Positions 53,536-64,000 of a DNA stretch of 64,000 nt are shown here, piece by piece. The stretch comes from VXYL01 sp965200375 (lineage in GTDB: Bacteria > Pseudomonadota > Gammaproteobacteria > Pseudomonadales > Azotimanducaceae). Within the stretch, counting starts at the first letter, position 1, and every line of letters begins with the position of its first letter. Both the position numbers and the translations under genes were made by a program. The stretch is taken from the NCBI GenBank assembly GCA_965200375.1, contig OZ241353.1, positions 496,001-560,000 on the forward strand, in the 5' to 3' direction. Under the pieces are notes generated by a model. That model worked only from the letters and a program-made list of their open reading frames with translations, was not told the DNA's origin and searched no databases.

Positions 53536-54378
53536 TCAGGCCGGCTTCTGCGCCCTCAGCGAGAACAGCTGCGGCAAGGACCGGCCGCCCGGCCCCCGGG
53601 ACTTGCCGGGGAAGCGCCACCAGCCGTCGCCGTCGGCGACCATGCCAGGGAACGCCTGGTAGCGGTTGGCGTCGAACTCGTGGAAGAACTCGACGACGAG
53701 GCCGGCCTCGGCGATGGCGCCCAGTATCTCGCCGACGCTGTGCGGCCACTCGTAGCAGCCGGCCTCGACCGCCTCGTCGCCAGCGTAGGAAGGCGCGCCG
53801 CCGGCGAAGTAGAGCCCTTCGGCGTGCGGAAAGTAGGGGTAGCGCACGCGCAGGTTCTCGAACGGCGCCGCGCCGCCGTCGGCGTCCGCCGCCTCGAAGA
53901 CGCCGAGGAACGGATGCACGTCCATGATGTAGAACGTGCCGCCGGGCTTCACGAAGCGCGCCGCCACCTGCGCCCAGGCCGCCAGGTCCGGCAGCCAGCA
54001 GAGCACGCCGACGGCGGTGTAGACGATGTCGAAGCGCTCGTCCAGGCGCTGCGGCAGGTCGTACACGTCCGCTTCCACGAAGCGCGCCCCGACGCCCACC
54101 TCGGCCGAGAGGGCCCGGGCCTGGCGGATGGCGGCGTCGGAGAAGTCCACGCCGGTCGCCGCCGCCCCCAGCCGCGCCCAGGACATCGTGTCCAGCCCGA
54201 AGTGGCACTGCAAGTGCAGCAGCGAGCGCCCCACCACCGGCCCCACCTCCCGCCGCTCGACGTCGTTCAGCGTGATGCGGCCAGCCTTGAAGCCGGCCAC
54301 GTCGTAGAAGCGCGACGCCACGTGGATGGGTGTGCGTTCGTTCCAGTTGCGGCGGTTCGCCGCGAGGCGCGGGTCCAT
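53536..54378 (-). CDS. Class I SAM-dependent methyltransferase
   Basis: 280 residues. SAM-binding motif I is LLHLQCHFGLDTMSWARLGA at about residue 54, followed by VTGVDFSDAAI, then DIVYTAVGVLCWLPDL and KPGGTFYIMD. Small-molecule methyltransferase of unknown substrate. It sits between radC and galU, converging with radC, 20 bases from galU. Confidence 0.85.
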   Translation of the reverse strand: MDPRLAANRRNWNERTPIHVASRFYDVAGFKAGRITLNDVERREVGPVVGRSLLHLQCHFGLDTMSWARLGAAATGVDFSDAAIRQARALSAEVGVGARFVEADVYDLPQRLDERFDIVYTAVGVLCWLPDLAAWAQVAARFVKPGGTFYIMDVHPFLGVFEAADADGGAAPFENLRVRYPYFPHAEGLYFAGGAPSYAGDEAVEAGCYEWPHSVGEILGAIAEAGLVVEFFHEFDANRYQAFPGMVADGDGWWRFPGKSRGPGGRSLPQLFSLRAQKPA

Positions 54379-54397
54379 CGGGGCTGGCCGGGCTGCG

Positions 54398-55285
54398 TCA
54401 GCCGCCGACCAGGCGCCGCGCCAGGCGCTCGAGGTGCGGCTTCAGGTCCTCGCGCTGCATGGCGTAGTGGAACAGCGCCTCCAGATAGCTGGCCGGGTCC
54501 CCCGTGGTGAGCCAGCGCCCGCCCTCGACCGGGCAGGCGTAGGCGGCGCCGCCACGCTGCATGTAGCTGCGGATGGCGTCCACCATCCACAGCTCGCCAT
54601 CCTTGCCGGCCGGGGTTTCGGCGAGGATGTCCGCTACCCGCGGCGGCAGGATGTAGCGCCCGAAGCCCACCAGCGTCGAGGTCACCTCGGCGGCGGCGGG
54701 CTTCTCGACGATGCGCGTGACCCGCCCTTCGGAATCGGTCTCCACCATGCCGTAGTTCGGCACTTCGGCCCTGGGAACCTCCTGCACACCGACGATGAGG
54801 CCCGGCGTTCGGCGGTAGCGCTCTACGAGCTGCCGCGTGAAAGGCACCTCGGCGTGGACCAGATCGTCGCCGAAGGCGTAGACGAAGGGCGCATCGCCCA
54901 TCAGCGGCGCCGCGTTGAGAGCCGGGGTGCCGTTGCCGTAGCGGCCGCGCTGGCGCAGATACACCGCGTTCACGAGTTCGCCGGGACGCCGGATCGCGGC
55001 CAGGTAGCGCTCCTTGCCCGGCGTCGCCAGACTGTCCTCCAGGGTCGGGTGCTGGTCGAAGTGATCCTCCAGCACCTTCTTGTCCCAGCGCGACACGAAA
55101 GCCACGTCGCGGATGCCGCTCGCCGCCAGTTCCTCCACCACGTACTGGATGATGGGCTGGTCGACGAGGGGGATCATTTCCTTCGGGATGGCCTTGGTGG
55201 CCGGCAGAAAGCGGGTGCCGCTGCCGGCGGCGGCGATCACCGCCTTGGTGATGGGCGCATCGGCCGCTGGCGGCGGCAGCGTCAC
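54398..55285 (-). CDS. galU: UTP-glucose-1-phosphate uridylyltransferase
   Basis: 295 residues from GTG 55285. The nucleotide-binding AAGSGTRFLPATKAIPKEMIPLVDQPIIQYVVEE, FAYAFGDDLVH region and VEKPAAAEV followed by GRYILPP are typical GalU motifs. Makes UDP-glucose for LPS, exopolysaccharide and trehalose. Divergent from glmU, with a shared 131-bp promoter region. Confidence 0.92.
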   Translation of the reverse strand: MTLPPPAADAPITKAVIAAAGSGTRFLPATKAIPKEMIPLVDQPIIQYVVEELAASGIRDVAFVSRWDKKVLEDHFDQHPTLEDSLATPGKERYLAAIRRPGELVNAVYLRQRGRYGNGTPALNAAPLMGDAPFVYAFGDDLVHAEVPFTRQLVERYRRTPGLIVGVQEVPRAEVPNYGMVETDSEGRVTRIVEKPAAAEVTSTLVGFGRYILPPRVADILAETPAGKDGELWMVDAIRSYMQRGGAAYACPVEGGRWLTTGDPASYLEALFHYAMQREDLKPHLERLARRLVGG

Positions 55286-55416
55286 GCCGCCGCTCCGCGG
55301 GTGCGGCGTCGGCCGGACGGCCCCGCGCCGCTGGGGCGCGGCTGTGCCAGTCGTCTTGTGCAGCCCTGGGTCAAAGCCGTCCCTCGCCAGCGCCAGCCCG
55401 TGCCTATAATCGCCCA

Positions 55417-56796
55417 ATGGCCCTCGAGGTGATAGTGCTGGCCGCTGGCGCTGGCAAGCGGATGCGCTCGCGGCTGCCGAAGGTGCTGCATCCTCTGGGG
55501 GGCCGGCCGCTCCTGTCCCATGTGCTTGGCGCAGCTGGCGAGCTGGCGCCGAGCCGCATCCACGTGGTGGTCGGCGAGCACGCGGAGACGATTCAAGCCG
55601 CCTTTGCCGACGCATCCGCCGAGGAGCGGGGAATCTCCTGGGTGACGCAGCGCCCGCCGCTGGGTACCGGACACGCCGTGGCGCAGGCGCTGCCGGCAGT
55701 GGCGGCGGACGCCACGGTGCTGGTGCTACCGGGCGACGCGCCCCTGGTGGGCGCAGCAACGCTGGCGGCAGCCGCGGCGGCCGGCGGTGCCGCCGTTGCC
55801 GTCGTCACCGCGCAACTTGCGAACCCGGCCGGCTTCGGGCGCATCCTGCGCGCCAGCGGCAGCATCGCCGGCATCGTCGAAGACCGGGACGCCAGTGCCA
55901 GGCAGCGCGCCATCACCGAAGTGAACGCCGGCATCCTCGCCGCGCCCCGCGGCGTGCTCGCCAGGCTGCTCGCGGCGCCGGCGCCGGACAACGCCCAAGG
56001 CGAGCACTACCTCACGGACGTGGTGGGGCTGGCGGTCGCCGAGGGCCAGGCCGTTACCGGAGTGGCCGCGACCAGCGCCGAGGAGATCCTCGGCGTCAAC
56101 GACCGGGCGCAGCTCGCCCGCTTGGAGCGCTGCTACCAGCGCCGCCAGGCGGAGGCGCTGATGGCCGCCGGGGCGACGGTGATGGACCCGGCGCGCGTGG
56201 ACGTGCGCGGCGACGTCGCCGTCGGCGAGGACTGCGTGATAGACGTCGGCGTCGTCTTCGAGGGCCAGGTGACCCTCGGCCGCGGCGTCCACATCGGCGC
56301 CGGCTGCGTGGTCCGGGACGCCCGCCTCGGCGACGACGTGCAGGTGCTGCCGATGTGCTGCATCGACGGCGCGGAAGTGGACGCCGGCTGCCGCATCGGC
56401 CCCTTCGCCCGGCTGCGGCCCGGCACCCGCCTCGGCGCGGAGGTCCGCATCGGCAACTTCGTGGAAACCAAGAAGGCGCAACTGGGCGCCGCGGCGAAGG
56501 CCAACCATCTGGCCTATCTGGGCGACGCCAGCGTCGGCGCTGGCTGCAACATCGGCGCTGGCGCCGTCACCTGCAACTACGACGGCGTGGACAAGCACCG
56601 CACCGCCATCGGCGACGGCGCGTTCGTGGGCACCAACGCCACGCTGGTGGCGCCGCTGGCCATCGGCGACGGCGCCTACGTGGGCGCCGGCTCCACGATC
56701 ACCGACGACGTGCCGCCCCGGGACCTCGCCATCGGCCGCGGCCGGCAGCGCAACATCGAAGGCTGGACGCCGCCAGCGCGGCGGCCCGGCGGCTGA
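55417..56796 (+). CDS. glmU: Bifunctional UDP-GlcNAc pyrophosphorylase / glucosamine-1-phosphate acetyltransferase
   Basis: 459 residues. N-terminal pyrophosphorylase: LAAGAGKRMRSRLPKVLHPLGGRP, GTGHAVAQALP, NAGILA. C-terminal left-handed beta helix with hexapeptide repeats, NFVETKKAQLGAAAKANHLAYLGDASVG and NYDGVDKHRTAIGDGAFVGT. Makes UDP-GlcNAc for peptidoglycan and LPS. glmS follows after ten bases. Confidence 0.95.
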   Translation: MALEVIVLAAGAGKRMRSRLPKVLHPLGGRPLLSHVLGAAGELAPSRIHVVVGEHAETIQAAFADASAEERGISWVTQRPPLGTGHAVAQALPAVAADATVLVLPGDAPLVGAATLAAAAAAGGAAVAVVTAQLANPAGFGRILRASGSIAGIVEDRDASARQRAITEVNAGILAAPRGVLARLLAAPAPDNAQGEHYLTDVVGLAVAEGQAVTGVAATSAEEILGVNDRAQLARLERCYQRRQAEALMAAGATVMDPARVDVRGDVAVGEDCVIDVGVVFEGQVTLGRGVHIGAGCVVRDARLGDDVQVLPMCCIDGAEVDAGCRIGPFARLRPGTRLGAEVRIGNFVETKKAQLGAAAKANHLAYLGDASVGAGCNIGAGAVTCNYDGVDKHRTAIGDGAFVGTNATLVAPLAIGDGAYVGAGSTITDDVPPRDLAIGRGRQRNIEGWTPPARRPGG

Positions 56797-56806
56797 GGGG
56801 CGCGCC

Positions 56807-58642
56807 GTGTGCGGCATCGTTGGCGCAGCCGCCGGGCGCGACGTGCCGCCGATTCTGCTGGCCGGCCTGCAACGGCTGGAATACCGGGGCTACGACTCCG
56901 CCGGCATCGCCGTCACCGCCAACGGCACCGCCGAAATCAGCCGCCGCCGCACCGTCGGCCGAGTGGCCGAGCTGGCGCAGCGCCTGCGGGCCGATCCCGT
57001 TCGCGGCACCACCGGCATCGCCCACACCCGCTGGGCGACCCACGGCGCGCCGGCGGAGGAGAACGCCCACCCGCACCTCTCCGGGGGCCGCATCGGCCTG
57101 GTCCACAACGGCATCATCGAGAACTACGAGGCGCTGCGCGACGAACTGAAGGGCCACGGCTACGCCTTCGCCTCGGATACGGACTCCGAAGTGGTGGCGC
57201 ACCTGATCGACCGCTACTTCGAGCAGGAGGGCGATCTCCTGGAAGCCGTCGGCAAGGCGGTGCGCCGCCTCGACGGCGCCTACGCGCTGGGCGTGATCTG
57301 CCGCGAGCAGCCGACGCGCATCGTCGCCGCCCGGGCCGGCAGCCCGCTGGTGGTGGGCGTTGGCATCGGCGAGAACTTCATCGCCTCGGATGCGCTGGCG
57401 CTGCGCCCGGTGACGGACCGCTTCATCTACCTGGAGCAGGGCGACATCGTGGACCTCTCGCCGGCCGGCTTCGAGATCTGGAACGCCGACAACCGCGCCG
57501 TGGTGCGGGCCACGGTGCGCATCGAGCAGCCCGCCGACGCTGCGGACAAGGGCCGCTTCCGCCACCACATGCAGAAGGAGATCCACGAACAGCCGGCCGC
57601 CGTGCAGAACACCTGCGAGGGCCGGCTGGGGCGGACGCAAGTGCTGGAGGCGGCGTTCGGCATCGACGCCAAGGCGGTTCTGGACCGCGCGCAGGCGGTG
57701 ACCATCGCCGCCTGCGGCACCGCGTACTACGCCGGCTGCGTCGGCCGCTACTGGATCGAGGAGCTCGCCGGCGTGCCCTGCAACGTGGAGATCGCCTCGG
57801 AGTTCCGCTACCGCAAGTTCGTGGCGCCACCGAACGGCCTGTTCGTCGCCATCACCCAGTCCGGCGAAACGGCGGACACGCTGGCCGCCACCGCGGTCGC
57901 CAAGGAGGCCGGCTTCGCCCACACGCTGACGGTGTGCAACGTGCCCACCAGTTCGCAGGTGCGCGAATCGGACATCGTCTTCCTCACCGAGGCCGGGCCG
58001 GAGATCGGCGTGGCGTCCACCAAGGCGTTCACCACCCAGCTGGTGGTGCTGATGATGCTGGCGCTGCTGCTGGCCCGCCGCCACCGGCCAGACCCGGCGC
58101 GGGAGCGGGAGGTGGTAGCCGCCCTTCGGGAGCTGCCCGGCGTGCTGCGCGACGCGCTGGCGCTGGACGCCCCGATACGCGCCCTGGCGCTGGAGTTCAT
58201 GCATCGCCACCACGCGCTGTTCCTGGGCCGCGGCGCCCACTATCCCGTAGCCTTGGAGGGCGCCCTCAAGCTGAAGGAGATCTCCTACATCCACGCCGAG
58301 GGCTACCCCGCCGGCGAGCTGAAGCACGGGCCGCTGGCGCTGGTGGACGAGGACATGCCGGTGGTGGCGGTGGCACCGAGCGGCGAACTGCTGCGCAAGG
58401 TGCAGTCCAACCTGGAGGAAGTGCGGGCCCGGGGCGGCCGCCTGTACGTATTCGCGGACGCAGAAGCCGGCATCGCCAGCGCAGCCGGCGTCACGGTTCT
58501 GGAAGTGCCCAAGGGGCACGACCTCCTGGCGCCCATCGTCTTCACCGTGCCGCTGCAGCTGCTCGCCTACCACACGGCTGTCCACAAGGGCACGGACGTG
58601 GACCAGCCGCGCAACCTCGCCAAGTCCGTCACCGTGGAGTGA
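56807..58642 (+). CDS. glmS: Glucosamine-fructose-6-phosphate aminotransferase
   Basis: 611 residues from GTG 56807, giving catalytic Cys at position 2 (CGIVGAAAG). The glutaminase domain has YRGYDSAGIA, HTRWATHGAP and HNGIIENY; two SIS domains include CGTAYYAG, QSGETADT and the final KSVTVE. Supplies glucosamine-6-phosphate to glmU's pathway. The shared glmUS order supports an operon. No glmS ribozyme is expected in this lineage and none is visible. Confidence 0.96.
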   Translation: MCGIVGAAAGRDVPPILLAGLQRLEYRGYDSAGIAVTANGTAEISRRRTVGRVAELAQRLRADPVRGTTGIAHTRWATHGAPAEENAHPHLSGGRIGLVHNGIIENYEALRDELKGHGYAFASDTDSEVVAHLIDRYFEQEGDLLEAVGKAVRRLDGAYALGVICREQPTRIVAARAGSPLVVGVGIGENFIASDALALRPVTDRFIYLEQGDIVDLSPAGFEIWNADNRAVVRATVRIEQPADAADKGRFRHHMQKEIHEQPAAVQNTCEGRLGRTQVLEAAFGIDAKAVLDRAQAVTIAACGTAYYAGCVGRYWIEELAGVPCNVEIASEFRYRKFVAPPNGLFVAITQSGETADTLAATAVAKEAGFAHTLTVCNVPTSSQVRESDIVFLTEAGPEIGVASTKAFTTQLVVLMMLALLLARRHRPDPAREREVVAALRELPGVLRDALALDAPIRALALEFMHRHHALFLGRGAHYPVALEGALKLKEISYIHAEGYPAGELKHGPLALVDEDMPVVAVAPSGELLRKVQSNLEEVRARGGRLYVFADAEAGIASAAGVTVLEVPKGHDLLAPIVFTVPLQLLAYHTAVHKGTDVDQPRNLAKSVTVE

Positions 58643-58661
58643 GCATGAAGGGGACTGGACA

Positions 58662-59546
58662 TTGAGCACAAGCAACGTGGTCGCGTTCAAGAGGACCCTC
58701 AAGCGCAACGAACGCGTTGGTCCGGCCGCTGCCGCACCATTCGTCAAGTGGGCGGGCGGCAAGCGCTCCCTGCTGCCGCAGTTGGCACCGCACTTCCCGA
58801 ACGATGTCGATACCTATTGGGAGCCGTTCCTAGGCGGCGGTGCGGTGTTCTTCGCCTTCGCCAACCGCATCCGACGCGCACAGCTATCTGATTCGAACGT
58901 CCATCTCATGGTCACCTACCAGATGGTCAAGGAGCGGCTGCCCGATCTGCTTGCGAAATTGCGTGAACACGAACGCAAGCACGAGCTGCGCAGAGGCAGG
59001 AAGTACGCCGACGGCAAGACCTACTACCTAAAGGTGCGAGCCAGCCAGCCGAAGGAGGAAGTGGAAGTGGCCGCCCGGTTCATCTATCTGAACAGGACGT
59101 GCTTCAACGGGCTGTACCGGGTGAACAAGAGTGGCCGATTCAACGTGCCCGAAGGCAGCTACGCCAGACCCGACATCTGCAACGAGCAGCGCCTTGAAGC
59201 CGCTAGCTGCGCCTTGTCCAACGCGATGCTGCAGCTTAGTGACTTCTCCCGCATCACGCCGGGCAAGGGCGATCTGGTGTACTGCGATCCGCCCTACGAC
59301 GGCACATTTGCCGGCTATCAAGCAGGCGGGTTCAATAGGGATGACCAAGTTCGTCTGTGTAAAGCTGCCAAGAAGTGGGCCGATAACGGCGCGACAGTTA
59401 TTCTCAGCAACGCGGATACGCCGGCAATGCGCACACTCTACGCTGACCAACCGTGGACCATCCACGCTGCGGCAGCACCAAGAGTGATCAACTCCGTCGG
59501 CGATGGGCGGGACGCAGTGCCGGAGCTCATTGTCACCAATGGCTAA
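58662..59546 (+). CDS. Dam-like N6-adenine DNA methyltransferase (D12 class)
   Basis: 294 residues from a TTG start at 58662 after AAGGGGACT. Motifs: PFVKWAGGKRSLLPQLAPHFP, SAM-binding EPFLGGGAVFF, RFIYLNRTCFNGLYRVNKSGRFNVPEG and the catalytic DPPYDG. D12-class enzymes usually methylate GATC. It is followed, with an 8-base overlap, by a nuclease-like gene, so it is more likely the methylase of a restriction system than a chromosomal housekeeping Dam. Confidence 0.92.
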   Translation: MSTSNVVAFKRTLKRNERVGPAAAAPFVKWAGGKRSLLPQLAPHFPNDVDTYWEPFLGGGAVFFAFANRIRRAQLSDSNVHLMVTYQMVKERLPDLLAKLREHERKHELRRGRKYADGKTYYLKVRASQPKEEVEVAARFIYLNRTCFNGLYRVNKSGRFNVPEGSYARPDICNEQRLEAASCALSNAMLQLSDFSRITPGKGDLVYCDPPYDGTFAGYQAGGFNRDDQVRLCKAAKKWADNGATVILSNADTPAMRTLYADQPWTIHAAAAPRVINSVGDGRDAVPELIVTNG

Positions 59547-59991
59547 CGGAGGCGGTGGGAAAGGACACCGCAGGAGGCTTGCACAGCACGTCGAGGAGTT
59601 GCTGACCGAGGAGTACGAGTGTGTGCCCAACGACGTCTTCTTCGCAGCACGCTGCTTGCGACAGCCGATTTTTGGCACCCAAGTCACCATCGGCTTGACC
59701 ATCTATGCCACCCCGCGCAAGGTGGACTTCATCCTCCACCATCCAAGCAAATGGCCTGCTAGCCTTGTCATTCAATGCAAATGGCAATCGACCAGTGGAA
59801 CCACGGACGAGAAGCTCCCGTTCGAGGTGGAGTGCATCAACCAGGGGCGCTTTCCGACAATTGTCGTCTTGGACGGAAGCGGCTACCGCGACGGGGCGAA
59901 GCAGTGGCTGCTAGGCCAACGGAACGAGAAGCTGATTGAGGTCGTAGACATGCACGGTATTACAAGATTGCAGCAAACAGGGGTGATCTGA
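59539..59991 (+). CDS. Putative restriction endonuclease, PD-(D/E)XK type
   Basis: 150 residues. The nuclease core is KVDFILHHPSKW followed by LVIQCKWQSTSGTTDEKLPFEV, where D..Q/ExK residues fit a PD-(D/E)XK site with Gln in the usual Glu/Asp position, then FPTIVVLDGSGYRDGAKQWL. It overlaps the methylase gene, so the pair is a candidate Type II system; specificity would be that of the methylase, probably GATC-like, which is an inference. Confidence 0.75.
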   Translation: MANGGGGKGHRRRLAQHVEELLTEEYECVPNDVFFAARCLRQPIFGTQVTIGLTIYATPRKVDFILHHPSKWPASLVIQCKWQSTSGTTDEKLPFEVECINQGRFPTIVVLDGSGYRDGAKQWLLGQRNEKLIEVVDMHGITRLQQTGVI

Positions 59992-60222
59992 TTGGACTCC
60001 GACTGTCCGCTCCACCACGGGCCAAGCAACCTCCCAGCGCGGGAGCCTTACGATCCCATCATGCGCGACCTGCCGCGCAACCAGTCCGGCGAGAAACTGG
60101 CCCGGCACGCTTGCGCAATCTGCGCCTACGAGCGTGGCCGGGAGGATATGAGGAGGGAGATCGCCGAGTGGCTGGGGGTACCGCTTGACGAAGTGCCCGG
60201 CGCAGGAGCAACTCGCGCCTAG
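59992..60222 (+). CDS. Small Cys-containing protein of the restriction-modification cassette
   Basis: 76 residues from TTG 59992, directly after the nuclease stop. The segment DLPRNQSGEKLARHACAICAYERGREDM has a CxxC plus conserved-looking Gly, Arg and Glu; similar short ends are found attached to or next to restriction-type proteins. Could bind zinc or recognise DNA. The function is unknown. Confidence 0.6.
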   Translation: MDSDCPLHHGPSNLPAREPYDPIMRDLPRNQSGEKLARHACAICAYERGREDMRREIAEWLGVPLDEVPGAGATRA

Positions 60223-60300
60223 CTCACGCCAGCGTCAAACGGCTGCGCTATACTGTGCGCTCGTCCAGCCTCGACGAGAAACCCAAGAACCGCCGCAGCC

Positions 60301-62544
<2,244 letters not shown>

Positions 62545-62644
62545 CGGGCGCAAGCGGCAAGCGGCGCCCGCGCAACACGCTTGCCACTCGCATGGCCCCT
62601 GGCCCATCCTCTCGCCTTCCCCTATCGTTTGCAGGAGAACGCCA

Positions 62645-63583
62645 TTGGCCCCGTTGGTCATGGAGACCGATCTGCCGTTGCCGAACCGGCGCAGCGGCAA
62701 GGTGCGAGACTTGTACGACGTGCCGCTGCCGGGCGGGAAACCGGGGCTCTTGATCGTGGCCACGGACCGCATCAGCGCCTTCGACGTGGTGATGGCGAAC
62801 GGCCTCGCCGGCAAGGGCGTGGTGCTCACGCAGATCTCGAAGTTCTGGTTCGAGCACTTCGCAAGCGCTGTGGAGCACCACCTGGTTTCCACGGACCCGG
62901 CGGACGTGCCGGGCATCGACGCCTCGCAGCGGGCGAGCCTGGCCGGCCGCATGATGCTGTGCCGGGCGACCAACGTGGTGCCCGTGGAGTGCATCGCCCG
63001 GGGCTATCTCGCCGGCAGCGGCTGGAAGGACTACCAGCGCACCGGCAGCGTCTGCGGCATCGCCCTGCCGAGGGATCTGGCCAACGGCAGCCGGCTGGAA
63101 GCGCCGTTGTTCACGCCGTCCACCAAGGCGGAGACGGGCCACGACGAGAACATCAGCTTCGCCGAGGGCGCGGCCCTGGTCGGCGAGGAGACGATGGCGT
63201 GGCTGAAGGACAAGACGCTGCGCCTCTACGGCTTGGCCCGGGACTACGCCTTCGCCCGGGGCATCGTGCTGGCGGACACCAAGTTCGAGTTCGGCGTCGT
63301 GGCCGGCGGTGGCGCCGGCAGCGCCGGCGAACCGATTCTGATCGACGAGATATTCACGCCGGACAGCTCCCGCTTCTGGCCAGCGGACCAGTGGCGGCCC
63401 GGCGGCGAGCAGCCGAGCTTCGACAAGCAGTACGTGCGCGACTACCTGGAAACGCTGGTGGCCGACGGCCAGTGGGACAAGACGGCGCCCGGCCCCGCCC
63501 TGCCGCAAGCCGTGCTGGAGAACACCATGGCCCGCTATCTGGAGGCGTACCGGCGGCTCACCGGCAGCGAGCTGGCCCTCTAG
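62645..63583 (+). CDS. purC: SAICAR synthase
   Basis: 312 residues. RRSGKVRDLYDVP, TDRISAFDVVMANGLAGKG, VECIARGYLAGSGWKDYQ, PLFTPSTKAETGHDENIS and LADTKFEFGVV are family signatures. Condenses CAIR with aspartate in purine synthesis. The TTG at 62645 follows AGGAG at 62632-62636; an ATG five codons later is an alternative. Length suits the longer SAICAR synthases. Confidence 0.93.
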   Translation: MAPLVMETDLPLPNRRSGKVRDLYDVPLPGGKPGLLIVATDRISAFDVVMANGLAGKGVVLTQISKFWFEHFASAVEHHLVSTDPADVPGIDASQRASLAGRMMLCRATNVVPVECIARGYLAGSGWKDYQRTGSVCGIALPRDLANGSRLEAPLFTPSTKAETGHDENISFAEGAALVGEETMAWLKDKTLRLYGLARDYAFARGIVLADTKFEFGVVAGGGAGSAGEPILIDEIFTPDSSRFWPADQWRPGGEQPSFDKQYVRDYLETLVADGQWDKTAPGPALPQAVLENTMARYLEAYRRLTGSELAL

Positions 63584-63593
63584 GAGAAGCGCC

Positions 63594-64000
63594 CTGCGCA
63601 TCCCGCTGCGATACGGCTGCAATCCGCACCAGGGCCAGGCCGCGGCGGAAACGGCGGCGGACGCTCCCGTTCGGGTGCGGGCGGGCCAGCCGTCTCTCGT
63701 CAACCTGCTCGACGCCCTCAACGGCTGGCAGCTGGTGCGCGAGCTGCGCGATGCGCTGGGATTGCCGGCGGCGGCTTCCTTCAAGCACGTCTCGCCGGCC
63801 GGCGCCGCGGTTGCCGTTCCCCTGCCGCCGCCGCTGCGCCGGGCCTACGAAGTGGGCGAGCGGAAACTCTCGCCGCTGGCCACCGCCTATGCACGGGCCC
63901 GGGGCACGGACCCCAAGTGTTCCTTCGGGGACTTCGTGGCGCTCTCGGATCCGGTGGACGCCGCCACCGCCGACTATCTGCGCGGCGTGGTGAGCGACGG
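63594..64000 (+). CDS. Stand-alone AICAR transformylase, 3' end outside window
   Basis: About 135 residues visible. RYGCNPHQGQA, LLDALNGWQLVREL and FKHVSPAGAAVA are hallmarks of the AICAR formyltransferase half of PurH, including catalytic Lys-His. The N-terminal IMP cyclohydrolase domain is absent, as no coding sequence precedes it. No ATG, GTG or TTG lies before the conserved start; a CTG at 63594 has AGGAG at 63582-63586 seven bases upstream and is the likely start. Follows purC in the same operon. Confidence 0.82.
   Translation, partial: MRIPLRYGCNPHQGQAAAETAADAPVRVRAGQPSLVNLLDALNGWQLVRELRDALGLPAAASFKHVSPAGAAVAVPLPPPLRRAYEVGERKLSPLATAYARARGTDPKCSFGDFVALSDPVDAATADYLRGVVSD

Overview
The window reads as a piece of a high-GC (core genes look near 70% by eye) gammaproteobacterial chromosome. 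The best lineage pointers are a slmA-type nucleoid occlusion gene beside argB, algC and coaBC (a block resembling the coaBC-dut-algC-argB order of pseudomonads, here without dut), followed by radC, galU, glmU, glmS, uvrD and purC. The mix of nitric oxide reductase, a quinoprotein dehydrogenase, TRAP and cation/dicarboxylate permeases and single-chain acyl-CoA carboxylase suggests a respiratory, metabolically versatile environmental bacterium. All family assignments come from reading motifs; no database search was run.

Layout. 1-3463: a partial AlbA_2-type protein, then a tightly overlapping nitric oxide reductase set (small membrane protein, norC, norB, cytochrome c). 3464-11500: an accessory block of visibly lower GC: a 1199-residue helicase with a C-terminal PD-(D/E)XK-like nuclease, two small overlapping genes on the other strand, a near-identical duplicate of the last 1408 bp of the norB-cytochrome c unit, a GIY-YIG protein, a short norB-like relic and a truncated ATPase. 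11500-14550: VOC protein, glycine-rich mini-protein, VapBC, HTH protein. 14900-24270: a large secreted beta-propeller/cytochrome protein, a DUF262/DUF1524 protein, a degenerate aldo/keto reductase, a thiolase-like/DUF35 pair, a double winged-helix protein. 24325-35940: asparagine synthetase, acyl-CoA carboxylase, Uma2 protein, rubredoxin, symporter, ubiA, TRAP permeases, coiled-coil protein.

36279-46756: PQQ dehydrogenase with an in-frame 19-base homopolymer, a second VapBC, Baeyer-Villiger-type monooxygenase, serine hydrolase, a lower-GC islet (secreted protein, RiPP-precursor-like small gene with an apparent frameshift, unknown 133-residue protein), and an N-acyl-D-amino-acid deacylase. 47052-48281 is a complete IS630-type element sitting exactly on the slmA stop codon. 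48281-64000 is mostly housekeeping: slmA, argB, algC, coaBC, radC, a methyltransferase, galU, glmU, glmS, then a compact Type II restriction-modification cassette (Dam-like methylase, PD-(D/E)XK protein, small Cys protein), uvrD, purC and the start of a stand-alone AICAR transformylase gene.

How genes work together: galU, glmU, glmS and algC supply nucleotide sugars for envelope polymers; norC/norB detoxify or respire nitric oxide with electrons from cytochrome c; defence-type functions (restriction-modification, DUF262/DUF1524 protein, two VapBC modules, helicase-nuclease, GIY-YIG protein) are scattered between core genes. The strongest candidates for something undescribed are the helicase block bracketed by duplicated nor sequence, the RiPP-like gene at 43927, and two long poly-C tracts that are either phase-variable sites or assembly scars.
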